This document shows positions 19,413-30,374 of a DNA stretch of 64,000 bases, in pieces (positions within the stretch are counted from its first letter, which is position 1; every line of letters starts with the position of its first letter). Made by a program: the position numbers and the translations under genes. Source of the DNA: Agaricus subrufescens (lineage: Eukaryota > Basidiomycota > Agaricomycetes > Agaricales > Agaricaceae); the NCBI GenBank assembly GCA_029945375.1, contig CM057062.1:3102854-3166853 (forward strand), read 5' to 3'. The notes below the pieces were generated by a model. That model was given only the letters and a program-made list of their open reading frames with translations. It was not told the DNA's origin and searched no databases.

Positions 19413-21336
19413 TTTTTTTTTTTTTTTTTAAATCAAATGATTTATATACCGGCACCCGATCGCAGTCCGGTCCTACTACATCATACATGCAATAGAATTA
19501 TTTAAGGAGAAAGAGAGAGATCCCTAAACCCAAGACGTCATGCCGCCTTCCAGCTCAGACTATGCATCCTCCATGGCAGGGCTCCAGCAGGTCGCAAGGA
19601 AAATGAGGTTGGTATTCCTTCCCCAGATCGAGACAGAGACACGCCCATCAGAACTTGAACATCAGACCAGGCCTCCTTCCAGGCAAGGTCTCGCCCCTTC
19701 GCCTGCCCTCTAAGGCCACTAAGGGAATATCATCCCGGAGTCCCGGGGTTTCACCCCCCATAAGTGTCAGTCGTTCTATCTGTCAGAAGCCCGGTGGGGA
19801 GTACCCGGCTTAACCCAACAGCATCGACGAGACACCGCCCCCAGACCCCAGTCACCCATCGAGACCCCAGAGACGGCAGAACCCGGAACTACAACACTCA
19901 CCCTTCAAGAGGAACCCCAACCCAATGTGTCCCGAAAGGCCACTCTCCTACTCAGGTGAAAACCGCACGTGAATCTCTTCCGGCGGCTCCTCAAACGAAA
20001 AAATCCATGGATTATCTTCGAGGTAGACAAGGACCTCCGTGAGGGTCATAAACCGCTCTTGACGTCTGGCCCACGTGAGTGCTTCGCACTCATTAAGTAG
20101 ATGATCACGGGTCTGGTTTGCACCGGACCGGCAATAGTGGCAGTAGGCGGTGATAGAATCGCCCACATTAAAACGAATCCTGTACTCGGCAGTAGGCCCG
20201 TGGTTCAGGATGAGTCTCGTGGCCCTCGCACACATACGGGGCTCATTGATCAAGATATTAGACAGCCAACTCCCACCACCAACATAGGAGGGGGCCATCA
20301 GTCCTTTCCTGGGATTCACAGCGCTCTTGTGAAACTCCAAAAACTGATTTCCGCGGAAATCAGGAGAGCAGAACAGACGGTGCCACTCATCCATGCACGC
20401 CTTCTGAACCCGGCGGCGTTCAGAGGCTAAAGTAGTCCAAGGCGTACCATGCTCGCCAAAGTGGTAGTATGCCTGGTGATTCTTGAGGTCCTTAGCAGAG
20501 ACCCCAGGGAGACCCCACCCCAGGTGGTTCCTGGCATGGACAAAAGTGACCTTGGCTTCCTCAAAAGTGGAAAGCCAGGGCCGAAGTCGACGGGCAGCGA
20601 ACAAAGATAGCTGCTGACCTGAGTGTGGTTTCGGATCCATCAGGAGTCTTGCCATAGTAATAGCACCTGTGAATATGACTATGTTGCGCACCCACGGGAC
20701 CTTAAGGCCCAGGTCGATGGCACGTGTGAGACTATCCAATTCAGCATCCTGCTGAGTGGAGTGCCCCAGTGGGAAGGAGAAGTCCTGTTTAAAGCCTTCG
20801 CCGCCTTCTCCCCAATCCCATTGAGCCGAAGCAGCCGAAGCCGCCTCAAGCTCGCCCTTGGGGTCCACCGAAGTGGCAGTCCCCAGAATGACTGTTTGTG
20901 GGACTTCCTCATAGGAAGTCCGAAGACGAGTGAGGCGTAAGATGTCAGCATCATCTTTAATCGCCCCAGATGGCGGAGAGTCGAGGAACGAGATCCGATC
21001 GCCAAAATCATCCAAAATGCGGTATCCAGGTCGGGCCTCCACGCAGTCAGCCTCGAATGGTTCCTGGACACTCGGAACAGCATGGCCCAAGTCCGATATA
21101 AAGGACTTGACCTTCTCCCTAACCTTCAACGGAAGGTGGGCGTTATGGAACTGGTGGGCCAGCTCCTCCTGACCAGACCCAGTAAAGCGTCTGATCGGGT
21201 GGTTGGGAGAGAGAGTTTGCACCCGGAATATGGCCCTGGTGCGCAACTTCTTCAAATGCAAGTGGATCGGAATGAGGCCGGCTATGGCCTCAACACCGCC
21301 CGTGGGGGAGGTATGAAACGCTCCTGTGATCCGCCA
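19413..21336 (-). mobile_element. 5'-truncated non-LTR retrotransposon (LINE), minus strand
   Basis: On the minus strand the element ends in a poly(A) tail, seen here as 17 T at 19413-19429. It is flanked by an 18-bp target duplication ATCCCGCCTCGAGGCTTG (19395-19412 and 21337-21354). Only about 1.9 kb is present and there is no RT domain, as expected for a 5'-truncated copy from target-primed reverse transcription. The sequence is rich in CpG and the flanking duplication is perfect, so insertion looks recent. Confidence 0.92.
19948..21336 (-). pseudogene. C-terminal part of a LINE ORF2 (RNase H-like region and CCHC)
   Basis: An open frame of about 437 codons is entered without a real start because the 5' end of the element is missing. 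The middle (around VRNIVIFTGAITMARLLMD) has the position expected of a degenerate RNase H region. The C-terminus has a zinc-knuckle-like motif (CHYCRSGANQTRDHLLNEC) of the kind that ends fungal Tad/I-like LINE ORF2 proteins. It stops at 19948-19950 with about 500 bp of 3' UTR before the poly(A). The lineage call is tentative. Confidence 0.65.
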
Positions 21337-22545
21337 ATCCCGCCTCGAGGCTTGAGGTTCTGCTATCTATCATCATCCGGTCCTCCACCGTTCCAACAAA
21401 GGCAGTCCATTTGTTCATTTGGACGCACTTTACTATGAAATTCTCTCCTCGATTCCGCCTGCACTTTTGCCAACAGCTAAACTGCTGCTTGGATTCACAA
21501 TCCATCAGTCAATCGGATTTCCCCAGCCAAGTTTCAAAACCGTCAGAGGAATGTCCATACTCTTCAACATCAGCCGAAATACTACTTATGCATCCTTGAC
21601 CAAGTGTCTGTCTGTGCTAAAGATACCAGATTGGAAAGCTGCCCATAAAGAACAGTTGATGTTCCTTCACGCATCATTTGCCAACTTTCTCAAGGATTCA
21701 AATAGGGCAGGGAACTTTTATGTTGGTAAATTCCACAATGTCGCAGGAGTTATGGTATCAAGTCTTGTAAGGGTTTGGAACAAGTGCAGTGGAGACGACA
21801 TTACAGCGGGTATGTCTCGCGTTTTTGTTTTGACGACAGATATTGATCTTACGGCATACTGGTTTTAGCGTTAGTCAAGTCAGCGTGGCACCAGCATTGT
21901 TCGAAACTGGATGAGAAGATGCCATCGCATACAGTGGCAAAGTTTCATGCAATCCTCTTCCGTGACATTGTTTACTGCATTGGACAGCTGCCATCGCAAA
22001 TTCAAGCTTGGTCTCTCACGTATGCTCAACCGCGGAACGTCCACATGGCCAAATTTGCTACTATCTCAATCCGGGAGACCTAGCGAATTTTGTTCACCTC
22101 GTAGTAAGTGGCCCCCCTAACCTCTGTTTCCGTCCCGAGTCACATTTTTTTTTCATGGCGAATTCCTTCAGCATTCAATGATATCGATCTTTGCCGGGAA
22201 GTACAGCTCGGAAGCCTCAAGTTTGAGCACCTTGACTGGAAAGGGATGAGCCCGGCCAAAGCCTATGAGGTGCAAACAGGCAGGGTTTTCAAAGAAGCGG
22301 AATGGGTACTAAATTGCATCAGGGAAACGGGAGAATGATAAATTTGAATAAATTGACCCAATGTGGGTTAACATAATGCTATTGGTACTTTTAGAGTATA
22401 TATACTTATTATTAAAGGGTCGCTGAAACCGCTTTACTAAAATAGTCTACATTATACACAAATGCCACTAAACTTATGGCCGACTATCGCACAATATCCC
22501 CCAGGACAACACAAGATTAAGAACTGTGTAATACATTGCTAGCCT

Positions 22546-25500
22546 CTATCCAATAAGGCAGTATAAGTGCTTGTTGGTGAAAGGATTTACATAAAATGAA
22601 CTACACTGATCTAAGACATTATCTCGTGTCCATTCAAGAGGTGCAAATGTACCAAAAACCGGGAAAAGGTGAACACTTCGAATGATATCTGATAATGGCA
22701 CTATGCTGCCAATTCCACCTCCCGAATCTGATCAGTCACGTTCCACGGAAACCTTGTACATTTGGTGGTGAGGGTCAGGAGTTCGGGTGAATGGAGTGAA
22801 CCATTCTATGTAGGCAAGGTGTTCAGGGGCAGAAACTTCATGAAAAACCAATTGATGGACACTTGGGGGCATTGAGAATACTGCATGGACACAACCAATG
22901 CAAAAGCCTAGGAACAAAGATGAGTAGTCAATAAATAGAGAGGGAAGAAACATACCGTGTATTCCTTCACGCTTGTTGTGTAGCTGCAATAGAGCAGTAT
23001 CAAAGCATTGTGTTCTCAGGTTGGCATGTATTGCGTCGGCTGTGTTTGTCATTTGCGTGAAAGGATCGGGTGAGAGAAATTTGATCCGATGCCATACCCA
23101 GAAGTTTTGCATCGGCATTTTGACCCCCCAAATTGCACATTCGAGCTGGGCTGCAGATAGTGACAGATAGCGTAAAAGGGTCACAAAGCGTGAAAATGCT
23201 TCGTGAAAGTAGGTTGCTCCATGTTTTGTGATGAGATCATTGAGTGAGATTCGTCTTGCACTTGGGCAAGCAGAGACATGGATTGTCCTGTTTATGGAAA
23301 GACCTGGAGTAATCCATTGAGAGGGAACAGGCAAGATAACTTTACCGAGCCGCCATTGAATCAAACGCTTGTGTTGAGATATCTTCTCCTTTCTTTCCAA
23401 CCATGCTGTCATTTGAGTATACTCATTTTTCCAATTAGTGGATCGATAGGCGTCTTTTGCGAGATTGATGTGTGAGCGTTCTGTGTATTCAGTATTGAAA
23501 TTGTCCGTTGTGCCAAAGGATTTGATCTTCTGAACATAATGTTCCGTGAAGTGGAGCTTAGGTAAGTTAAAATCCTTGCGGATATTGAGGTCAACAAAGA
23601 TCTCCTTGTTTTCATGGAAACGGTTGAGCGCATGTTGAAGAAGGTCCAGAGTCTTGTTGGTGTGGACAGGGTATTGAGCGAGAAAAAGAAAGTCAAGTAG
23701 GGTGCGGACAGCATGGACAAGCTGGGCAGCTGATTGACCATTGCCGAGTTGCATGCCAATGATGAGCCCAATGAGAATGCGCAATATTTGATCATGTTCT
23801 TTGCTGGAAATGTGTGACAACGCACTGATGCCCTTGATGAATGCTTGTATGTTGTGGTTGGGTGGAAGTCTACAGCAGCGAGCGTCAATTTCAAGTGGAC
23901 CAAATGATTTGATGATCCAGCTGACAAGGTGCTTTATCAGCCCTTGATAAAGCTGGTGGAGGACGTCAGGTGTGATTGAGGAATAGATATTTAGATAGGG
24001 GAGGTGACACCAGAAGGGTGTGACCACCGGTTTCACACGAGATGTTTTACATAACTGAATGAACTCTGTTGGATCATCATCAAACGATGACAGAATATCC
24101 AGTATCTGGTCAAGATCTCATGGTTGTCCAAGGTTGCTGCTTCCCAAATTGTTGTGGGATATGTCACAGGAGGGACAGTCACCTGAATATGAGCAAGTGG
24201 TGAGTATCTGCTCCAGATAGTCACCAATGAAAGCTGCCATTATTGGGTGCATGTGACGAAGCTTCCCATCTGCTGTCGCCATCATAATCCCTTCGGCTCC
24301 TATTTTTTCCAGAGGCCAAAGGATTTCATGCATACAGGAGTGGTATAGATTCGCAATCATGCGACGGCATGATGCTTTGTTTGAAACACTTTCAAGTCTT
24401 GTTGTTGGCAGATAACCGAGAAGCACATAAGCACGTGCTGATGGCTTACATCGAACTTCTTTCGGAATGTTCCCGATAGTGACATAGACAGGGTAAGCAC
24501 TTTTGTTGCAAAACAGTGTGAGCTGTGTTTTATCTGTTGAGATGATGACTGGGATGATCAAGCCCCCAGGTGAGTCCTGCTCGATTGCTTTCTATGGAAT
24601 ATGAGACTGATGAGAAGGCAAGATGAGCATTGAGAAACTCACCTGTGTGGCCCACCACCACTTTGCTGTATTCATGTCATGGTACATTCGAGTCGTTTTC
24701 AACTCATCTGTATAATGCTTTTCTGGAGTGAAAAACATATGTGGTGAGAGCTTAGTATCGTGTAATATTGCCTGGATGCACTGAATGATGTCGCGAAAGT
24801 AGATTTCACATATTTTGGAGCCCACTATAACTTGATGGCGAGTGAATGGAGGGTGTGCATTTGGCAGCTGTTCATCGATAATCCTGTTCAGCTCAGTGGA
24901 CAACTTAAAGGAAAGGTCCAGGGATTGAGCAACCTAAGCATTATCACACAGGTAAGTCATTTGCATGGTACTGAGAACATATCACACTCACACCTTCGAT
25001 GGACATTAGATTGGTGAAGGAAGTTGAACCTGCCCCACGCTCTTTTGCCCACTTCATGACCTCCCATTCCATCTTCGATGAGAATGGCTGGTATATCTTG
25101 TCTGATCCCTCCAATGTCCCCATTTCATTCAACTGATGCGCTTTGTTCATTGCCAGAGCTTCGACACCACACACTTTTCCAGCATCACCAGGGAATTGAG
25201 AGATGACCGGCAGGTCATACAACTTACAGCTTGCATTGTACACCCTATGTTGTACCTCATCCTCAACCTTGTCATCTCCTTCGTCAACTTCATCTGTGTT
25301 GACTTGAGGTTGTTCTGGCTCGATGTCATCTAAGTCGCAATGACCTTCCTTGAAGTCATCACTGTCTTCAGATCCAGCCCTATCCGTGTTTGTACCTGGT
25401 TCTTGTTCTGCATCAACGTCCATGTCCTCACTTTCATCATGGTTTTCAGGAAGGTAAGTATGGTATTCCCCAAAACTGTTGCCCGCTATGTTGAAACCTG

Positions 25501-25702
25501 ATAAATTTGTGTGTCAGATGCAATCGCTAATACTGGGATAGAGCATACACGCTGGTTGCTCATATTGCTGTGTGGTATAACTTCTGCTAAGTTCTTTCCC
25601 CTGGTCTTCAAAGTACCATTGACTACGATAGTTTTGAGCCCTTCGAAGATGACTTTGCAGGCCACAGCGCTTAATCTTTGCTTTACACACTGGACAGATC
25701 AT
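22546..25702 (-). pseudogene. Plavaka-type transposase, two nonsense codons
   Basis: This is the transposase of a basidiomycete DNA transposon superfamily related to CACTA/EnSpm. Pieces in order: an N-terminal zinc finger (CPVCKAKIKRCGLQSHLRRA) at about 25700, an acidic stretch, the conserved block YQPFSSKMEWEVMKWAKERG (about 25100), and FTRHQVIVGSKICEIYFRD (about 24830). Then come YPVYVTIGNIPKEVRCKPSA (about 24480), the core STDKTQLTLF, and PDVLHQLYQGLIKHLVSW (about 23950). The C-terminal block SVHLFPVFGTFAPLEWT follows before TAG at 22546-22548. Several introns are needed. In-frame TGA codons at 24118-24120 and 22732-22734 sit where CGA (Arg) would be restored by one C-to-T change. Confidence 0.8.
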
Positions 25703-25980
25703 TGTCCTGCTGTTTGAAGATATAATCGGTGAGTTGAATAGGCCATTGCTTGAGACACAGTGAAGCTGACAAAGGAGTGCGCACTGGTCTCCATCCAGAT
25801 TTTATGGTGTTTACTTTTACATCCACCAATGCCAACCCACTGCGCAGCTACATCCAGTCCAAAGTTATGCGATACCAGCATTGAATGATTGTTTACAGAC
25901 TCGCATATTTGCTGACATGGTATAACAGCCATCCAGGATTTTTTTGGTATGTGTTTCCTGCTTTCCTTCCTGTTAGCAAC

Positions 25981-27793
25981 ATGCCTCCTGCTGCCCCCAC
26001 CAAGGCTACAGGTTTGCATCACAAGCTCACTCGAACTCGGAACCAAGCACTCAGTGACAACTTGAACAAAGTTACCCAGGCAAAGAAATGCACCCACTTG
26101 CCCCCCGAAGACAACCTGCAAGTTCCAAGGAGTATGTTTCAACTGGATTTAGTTGTTCATCTCTGATGTTCATCTTTTTTTTTTCAAAGATGTTCAGGGG
26201 AAGAAGGCTCCCACAGCACGTCAGAAGGTTGCTCAGACTGCCCTTCCACAACGTCCGCCACCCTTCTTCGAGTTATCTGACTCGTCCGAAGACGAGCAAT
26301 CAGATCAAGGCAACAAAGACAATGACCTTGACGAAGACGAGGATTTCATTCATGATGGCGATGAGGACCTCAATTCTCTCACCCCTGCTCAGGCACTTTT
26401 GCAATTCAGCTCAGAGGTTGCTCAAGTACATCATGCCTCTGGTGAAGCTTCAGCTTCCAACAGGCCCTCGAAGCAAGGTGCTCAATATCACTCCAAGGTA
26501 GTATTCTATTTTTCTGCCTCACGCTGCCTACTGATCAATGTAGATCCCACATTGGTCCAAAGGTGGTGATGACGAGCCCGAAGCTCAAATGCCGTCCATT
26601 GATCAACACAATGTGAGTATGGTATATATCATTACAAGTACTTACTCACTCATTTCTAGGCCACTGTTAATGCTCAATGGCCAGTTGAAGCTCACTATAA
26701 GCTTCCAAACCCTGGCCAGCGTCTCATTTGTCTTGGAGCTCAGCCACAACCTATGAAAAATGTTCTCAATGATGGTAAATTACAGGCAATGAGATTGTGC
26801 CTGCAAGAGGGTTTTTTTATTGTCAACAACAATGAGTTTACTGTGCTAACTTCAATACTCATTGATGCTGCTTGTAATGCGTCTTATGACCAGATAGTTC
26901 TCCATCTTCAGAAGGATCAGAGATTCACAATGTACGCTGTGCGTTTGGTATGTAAGAACAAAATTTGCATTTCTCCATAGAGACTGCTTTAATTACTTAA
27001 CAGATTAATCACTGTCTAGCTTTATGCTGTAGCAAGACCAAGACGACTGCTGCTCCCCTTGTTGGGATGAGCTATGGGTTTGCCAACCCGGCAATAGATA
27101 ATCATGGTATCAAGGGCCTGGCAAGTGCACTACTTTGAGATTCAAGCTATATATTTCCTCAGGAGGTAAGGAAGCTCTGACATGCCATTTATGACACCTA
27201 GTTAATGACATACTAGAATGGTATTCCTATAAAGAGCTGACCCTATGAACACCCCTCAATCATCTGGACCCTGGCAAAATTTTTATTCAATGATAGTGGC
27301 CGTTGTCCCTCCCTTAGCAACCAACACCCCAACATTTTCAGCTCTACCTTTCCCCGATTCCCCGACCAGAGGGAGATCCCGGCTTCTGTATTAGCTCTCA
27401 TAGCAACTGCTGTATGTTTAATATCCACATTTACTGAAATTGCTAACATTGGGGCAGGTTCATTTTTCTATAGCTGACTGGTCCAGTGGTTCACATGTAT
27501 CATCTGACTTTGTTGTTGATCTTGCTGAAGACATCTACAATGGCCACAAGAGCTGGCTCATTAGTATCAAGGACAATGCGCCAAGTAAATACCATGTAAT
27601 GATGCATTGGATTTATAATGAATGCAGGTATGTAATTTGATAATTCATTAGCTCCATTACCTGATCATATACCAGCAACAATCCAACTGCCGGATTAGGA
27701 ATATTGGAAGGCATTCATCGGGTTGTTGACATCGATTGCATGGAAGACATCCCCACTGATACTGAAGATAGCCTCGTCAACTCATTCCACTAG
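25981..27793 (+). pseudogene. DUF6532-like gene carried by the Plavaka-like element
   Basis: A multi-exon gene diverges from the transposase. Exons read about 25981-26131, 26190-26497, 26544-26612, 26660-26947, 27004-27172, then further exons to TAG at 27791-27793. The N-terminus is basic, then acidic and Ser/Asp rich. The C-terminal half has the pattern I know from DUF6532 proteins, abundant in Agaricomycetes: IPASVLALIATA, then DWSSGSHVSSDF, then LAEDIYNGHKSWL and KYHVMMHWIYNE. Function is unknown. An in-frame TGA at 27136-27138 (LASALL, then DSSYIFPQ) fits a CGA codon lost by C-to-T. Its place within the element suggests an accessory protein of the transposon. Confidence 0.62.
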
Positions 27794-28437
27794 TAGTACT
27801 CTCAATGACCCCAATGTTTCACAAGAATTGTGATCAGTTGCTAGCTTTACATCATGATTGGTCCGAATAGTATTTTTGATAATTTTGAGAACTGGCTGTC
27901 TGAACCAACATTAAGTCAATAATCAATGCATAGCCAAAATCAATGATGCCGAAAACTTAGATAACTCTGAATAATTGTGGACCATACCATGATCAATCAT
28001 TTAACTTTCATCTATTTTAATGACACATGGCCATCAAATTTAGTGACAACATACATATACTTAACGATAACCAACCAGGAGGACAAGACCAGTGGTGTAA
28101 GATTAGTCTACTTTGGCCAAATTGGCCAAATTGGGCTACATTGGACCAATATTGCATAAAATAGTATATATCCGTCTCAATTACCCATCTCCCATTTTCC
28201 TGATGTGAATGAGAGGTGTCTTCCTTGCTGAGCTATGAAGTTTTCTTATCATCTTTTTAGCCATGCTCAAGTCCTGAATTGAAAGTGTTTGTGTCCAAGT
28301 TAGAGGACATTCAGAAACTCTCACCAGAACCTTGCACTTCCATTTTTGGAGGCGTACCAAGCGGGCGGGTTGTTGTCTTCTGATATAAGGTGGAAAACAG
28401 AACCAATATGCATTATTTGATACCCTATCCTGAATGA

Positions 28438-28711
28438 TTTTTAAAGGTGTTTTTATTGCCAATTGCTTTCAGGCTTCTTTCTTCTCGGCTATGACTATAG
28501 CGCACTGGTGTAATCGGAGAATAACTGCACACTAGAGAAGGGAAGGGAGTCTATGAGAGATTGAATGGTTGCCCAGGCAGGGAGGCCGGAGCGAGTACTG
28601 CATTTCAGTCATGCAAAGTGGATGAGAGGAGCTTAACAGCTGACGTGTTTCTGTGAGGAGAGTACACCCAAATCAATGAGTGACAACTGTCCATATGATG
28701 CCAGTCATTGG
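28438..28711. other. Short intergenic stretch after NLR copy 3
   Basis: I see no gene, RNA or repeat here. It separates the NLR pseudogene stop from the fold-back element. Confidence 0.4.
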
Positions 28712-29934
28712 TGGAATAAGCAGGGATTAATCAGCGGCGGCGGTGGTCGCAAATCACAATTTACAACCAATAATCAGCCGATATTATATAATTTAATTGA
28801 ATATTACTAATTATCATGATTATTTATATTTATGCTATCACTCAATTAAATAATCGTGATTATCAATCATGCTATTACCTTAGCCTATAATCAATATACA
28901 AATAATCATGATAATAAATAATCTTGATTATCATTATCATGATTATGGCTGATTATCTATCATGCGATTACCTTAGCCCATAATTAATAAACGAATAATC
29001 GTGATTATCATTATCATGATTATGGGATCAACCAACTCTTAACTGCTGGCAAAGGGACTCACCGAGATGCCTAGTTGTCCCCTGACACAATAAGACTCCT
29101 TTAGCTCTCTCATAAACCAAGAGTGGGGACGTACCAGAGCCATCCCCCATGTGCATATACAAATATAGGGTGCATGTGTGCACATGCACATGCATGTTGT
29201 GTGTAGTGGAAAGAAAAGAGGGAGTGTTACCATGTGACATGTGACAAAGCGTCTTGTCATCATGTGTTCCCACGCTGCTGTCATCAAGTATTCCCAATGA
29301 TGATTTTGACTGTTAACAGCTAATAAATCCAATAACCAGATAAGCTAATTGAATGATTGATACTTTTATTCAATTGTACTGCATATGGTTGTCTTGATGA
29401 CAACAACATGGGAACTATCTTGTAAGAGTGACTTAACAAATGATGTATGTCACATGTCACATGGTAACACTCCCTCTTTTCTCTCCACCACCATGCAACA
29501 CGCACATGCATGCACACACACGCACCCCATATTTGTACATGCACATAGGGGATGGCTCTGGTATGTCCACACTCTTGGTTTATGAGAGAGCTAAAGGAGT
29601 CTTTTCATGTCAGGGAACAACTAGGCATCTCGGTGAGTCCCTTGGCCAGAAGTTAAGAGTTGGTTGATCCCATAATCATGATAATGATAATCAAGATTAT
29701 TTATTATCACGATTATTTGTATATTGATCTATATTGATTATGGGCTAAGGTAATAGCATGATTGATAATCACAGATTATTTAATCATGATTATCCATATC
29801 TTGAATGATAGCATAAATATAAATAATCGTGATAATTAGTATATATTCAATTAAATTATATAATATCGGCTGATTATTGGTCGTAAATCGTGATTTGCGA
29901 CCGCCGCCGCCGCTGATAATCCCTGCTTATTCCA
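28712..29934. repeat. Fold-back (long inverted repeat) element, about 1.2 kb
   Basis: The left arm (28712 to about 29290) is repeated inverted in the right arm (about 29390-29934), leaving a loop of about 100 bp. The outer ends are TGGAATAAGCAGGGATTA and its inverse, next to a GCGGCGGCGG tract. The arms contain many copies of small palindromes such as ATAATCATGATAAT. No coding capacity is seen; open frames in the arms are mirror images of each other. It resembles a fold-back or MITE-type non-autonomous DNA transposon, but I could not define a target duplication. Confidence 0.8.
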
Positions 29935-30374
29935 TCCCTGCCTTGAAATATAAAATAGTTCGGACCGCTTCGGTATCACGCTCAGGGAAACAGTTGCTCA
30001 CACGGGTGAGATCTCAAGCGATCATTATGAGCCGATTCTATTAGTACCCACCTTCTACCTATCAGGAGCCGATATGTACTTTGATGGACATATATTTAGT
30101 CTTTTCGAAAGTATGAAAGAAGTCATGCAGAAGCAGGACAACATATCGAAGGTTCATCTCCATGTTTTGAACAACATAAGCAAAGGTTGGAAATATACAG
30201 CATAGCAATCGATGGCGGCAATCAAAGGAAAGATATCAGAACCTGATTTCTCAGTGTGTTATCACATTTACACCCAAACAACAAAAAGCCTAAGTCGGCT
30301 CTCAAGATAAACAAATAACTCCTTACTCATAACTAAGCTTTGAAAGTGAAGATATATATGGTTCACGAAACCAT
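29935..30374. other. Intergenic DNA downstream of GH16 copy A
   Basis: No gene is visible. It contains the presumed 3' untranslated region of the minus-strand GH16 gene. Confidence 0.4.

Larger units (their letters stand above)
22320..28202. mobile_element. Plavaka-like DNA transposon with transposase and DUF6532-like gene
   Basis: The borders come from NLR copy 3, which resumes on both sides. The ends form an imperfect inverted repeat: left CAGGGAAACGGGAGA, right (inverted) CAGGAAAATGGGAGA, with 12 of the first 14 positions alike. They are flanked by AT on each side (22318-22319, 28203-28204), a likely 2-bp target duplication. Inside are a minus-strand Plavaka-type transposase and a divergent plus-strand gene with a DUF6532-like C-terminus. 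Both genes carry CGA-to-TGA type nonsense codons, so this copy is probably inactive. Confidence 0.82.
18716..28437 (+). pseudogene. NACHT NLR-like pseudogene, copy 3, carrying a LINE and a Plavaka-like element
   Basis: Homology to copies 1 and 2 starts in the middle of Walker A (VGKSAIAQTFAEYL); the N-terminal exons are missing. Walker B WGILLDGLDEL is present. An in-frame TGA lies at 19058-19060. The reading continues to 19412, is interrupted by a LINE, and resumes at 21355. A one-base deletion near 21400 shifts the frame. The phase-1 intron (21810-21868) matches that of the other copies, and another shift falls near 22052. The exon after the next intron ends at 22319, where a DNA transposon begins. 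The last exon is at 28261-28437 with an extra in-frame TGA (VVVF, then stop). The copy cannot encode a normal NLR. Confidence 0.9.

Noticed and set aside
20101..20940. Plus-strand frames across the LINE
   Set aside because: They are antisense to the LINE ORF2 tail, and the target duplication and poly(A) fix the coding strand as minus.
29028..29667. Several 60-97 codon frames in the fold-back element (with HVHTCTLY-type sequence)
   Set aside because: Both arms give the same frames in mirror image, and they are low-complexity CA/TG repeats. No coding evidence.
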